Assembly: GCA_963797475.1 (NCBI GenBank)
Contig: CAWCPR010000001.1
Location: 2,990,500-3,054,499 of the forward strand
Length of the DNA stretch: 64,000 bases
Origin: CAWCPR01 sp963797475
Lineage (GTDB): Bacteria; Chloroflexota; Anaerolineae; Anaerolineales; UBA4823
Direction: 5' to 3'
Position numbers and translations under genes: made by a program. Below, one piece after another: positions 63,352-64,000 of the stretch (the first letter of the stretch is position 1; every line of letters begins with the position of its first letter). The notes under the pieces were generated by a model. It was given only the letters and a program-made list of their open reading frames with translations, was not told the origin of the DNA and searched no databases.

Positions 63352-64000
63352 TCATTTTTCGAGCCAGGCCTGGAACCCGATCCCGCTCACTTCGATCCTG
63401 CCCTGGCTAAATGGAGTCTGGGAGATCATGGACTGCATTTCGGGAACAGTGTAAGCGCTTTTCAACAGCATTTGCTTGAAAGTCCAACGGACGATCGTTT
63501 CATTCAGCCGGCCGAGGCGCATCCCTTTTACTTCCCGCTCGATTTCTTCGGGCGTGGCGTCGTGGCGCATGTCAACGATGACCGCAGCGCCGTTCGGGCG
63601 CAGCACACGATACATCTCCGCAATGGCCTGGACGGGCTGGCTGAAATTCTTGAAAGCTGCCTGGCAAAAAGTGAAGTCGAAGGTTTCGTCTTCGAACGGC
63701 ATGGCCGAGGCGTTGCCCAGCCGGAAATCGATCTCATAGCCGGCTTCAGCCGCGTTCTTCTTGGCGATCTCCACAAAGGATTTGCTGATGTCGAGGCCGC
63801 TGATGCTGTAATCTCCATGCTTTGCAAGCTCGATGCAGAAAATCCCAGACCGGGCGCGATCTCGAGCACTCGGCCAACCGCGGGGATTTTCGGAGCCAAT
63901 TGGGTGGCTATCAGCTTGTGGCGGTTCAAATCCTTGAGAGTCGTCCTGGCGTACCAGCTTGCGATTACGCCTTCCATGGGCAGGCCTTTGTAGCCTTTTT
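63352..64000 (-). CDS. Class I SAM-dependent methyltransferase (partial, frameshifted)
   Basis: The gene runs off the right edge: the frame reads GYKGLPMEGVIASWYART, and family members start upstream of this. Motif I is RVLEIAPGLGF. There the frame breaks, and adding one base to the A4 run at 63839-63842 continues into CIELAKHGDYSISGLDIS and KSFVEIAKKNAAEAG. DFTFCQAAFKNFSQP and MYRVLRPNGAAVIVDMRHDA are the later UbiE/MenG-like motifs. The C-terminus is complete (GFQAWLEK). It is likely a small-molecule or lipid methyltransferase. Confidence 0.82.
   Translation of the reverse strand, partial: KRLQRPAHGRRNRKLVRQDDSQGFEPPQADSHPIGSENPRGWPSARDRARSGIFCIELAKHGDYSISGLDISKSFVEIAKKNAAEAGYEIDFRLGNASAMPFEDETFDFTFCQAAFKNFSQPVQAIAEMYRVLRPNGAAVIVDMRHDATPEEIEREVKGMRLGRLNETIVRWTFKQMLLKSAYTVPEMQSMISQTPFSQGRIEVSGIGFQAWLEK

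Overview
This is a 64 kb chromosomal segment of an uncultured-type bacterium, most probably Chloroflexota (Anaerolineae). That is inferred from gene style: very large cyclase/AAA/TPR and BTAD/NB-ARC/TPR regulators, DUF4143 ATPases, secreted proteins ending in an 'hhLPxx' tail, PPC and PQQ-propeller exoproteins, and GH130. No rRNA, tRNA or CRISPR array is visible, so the placement is not proven. At least nine genes are each restored to full length by a single-base indel, often in a short homopolymer. I read this mainly as residual long-read assembly error, and the affected genes are given at repaired extents.

Layout. 1-10.1 kb: small-molecule enzymes on + (two aldo/keto reductases, an MDR oxidoreductase, a DDN-like protein, an alpha/beta hydrolase, a serine beta-lactamase-like protein, a lone E2-type acyltransferase) and a large M19-like hydrolase on -. 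10.1-13.7 kb (-): a paralogous pair of uncharacterised proteins, a UGT-like glycosyltransferase and an S41 protease. 13.7-26.2 kb: a cyclic-di-GMP neighbourhood with an HD-GYP phosphodiesterase, a 2304-aa duplicated cyclase/AAA/TPR protein, a REC-REC-GGDEF protein and a 7-TM GGDEF protein. Inside it is the best candidate for a new system: a sigma70 promoter, two tandem c-di-GMP-I (GEMM-I) riboswitches, an intrinsic terminator with a predicted antiterminator, and a tiny secreted protein made of seven identical GWLWSG hexapeptides whose codons differ only synonymously.

26.2-29.2 kb: a NotI-like restriction-modification pair. 29.7-32.5 kb: an MBL hydrolase and a PPC-repeat exoprotein. 32.8-46.5 kb: a DISARM-like defence island with drmA, drmB and a C5-cytosine methyltransferase (drmMII-like). 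It also holds a NERD/UvrD helicase, a second UvrD helicase, a Mig-like T/G-mismatch glycosylase abutting the methyltransferase, an embedded opposite-strand sigma-70 factor and unknown small genes upstream. I see no drmC, drmD or drmE.

46.6-52.3 kb: a YegP-like protein, a DUF4143 ATPase inside a 14-bp inverted-repeat cassette, a PQQ-propeller exoprotein flanked by direct copies of a 0.1-kb dispersed repeat, a GH130 enzyme and a MazE/VapC-type toxin-antitoxin pair. 52.4-64 kb: a CPH-type P1B ATPase overlapping a BTAD regulator, a ParB-like protein, a dihaem cytochrome c, a chemoreceptor with three CxxCH haem motifs in its sensor domain, and a truncated TetR gene and two methyltransferases at the end.
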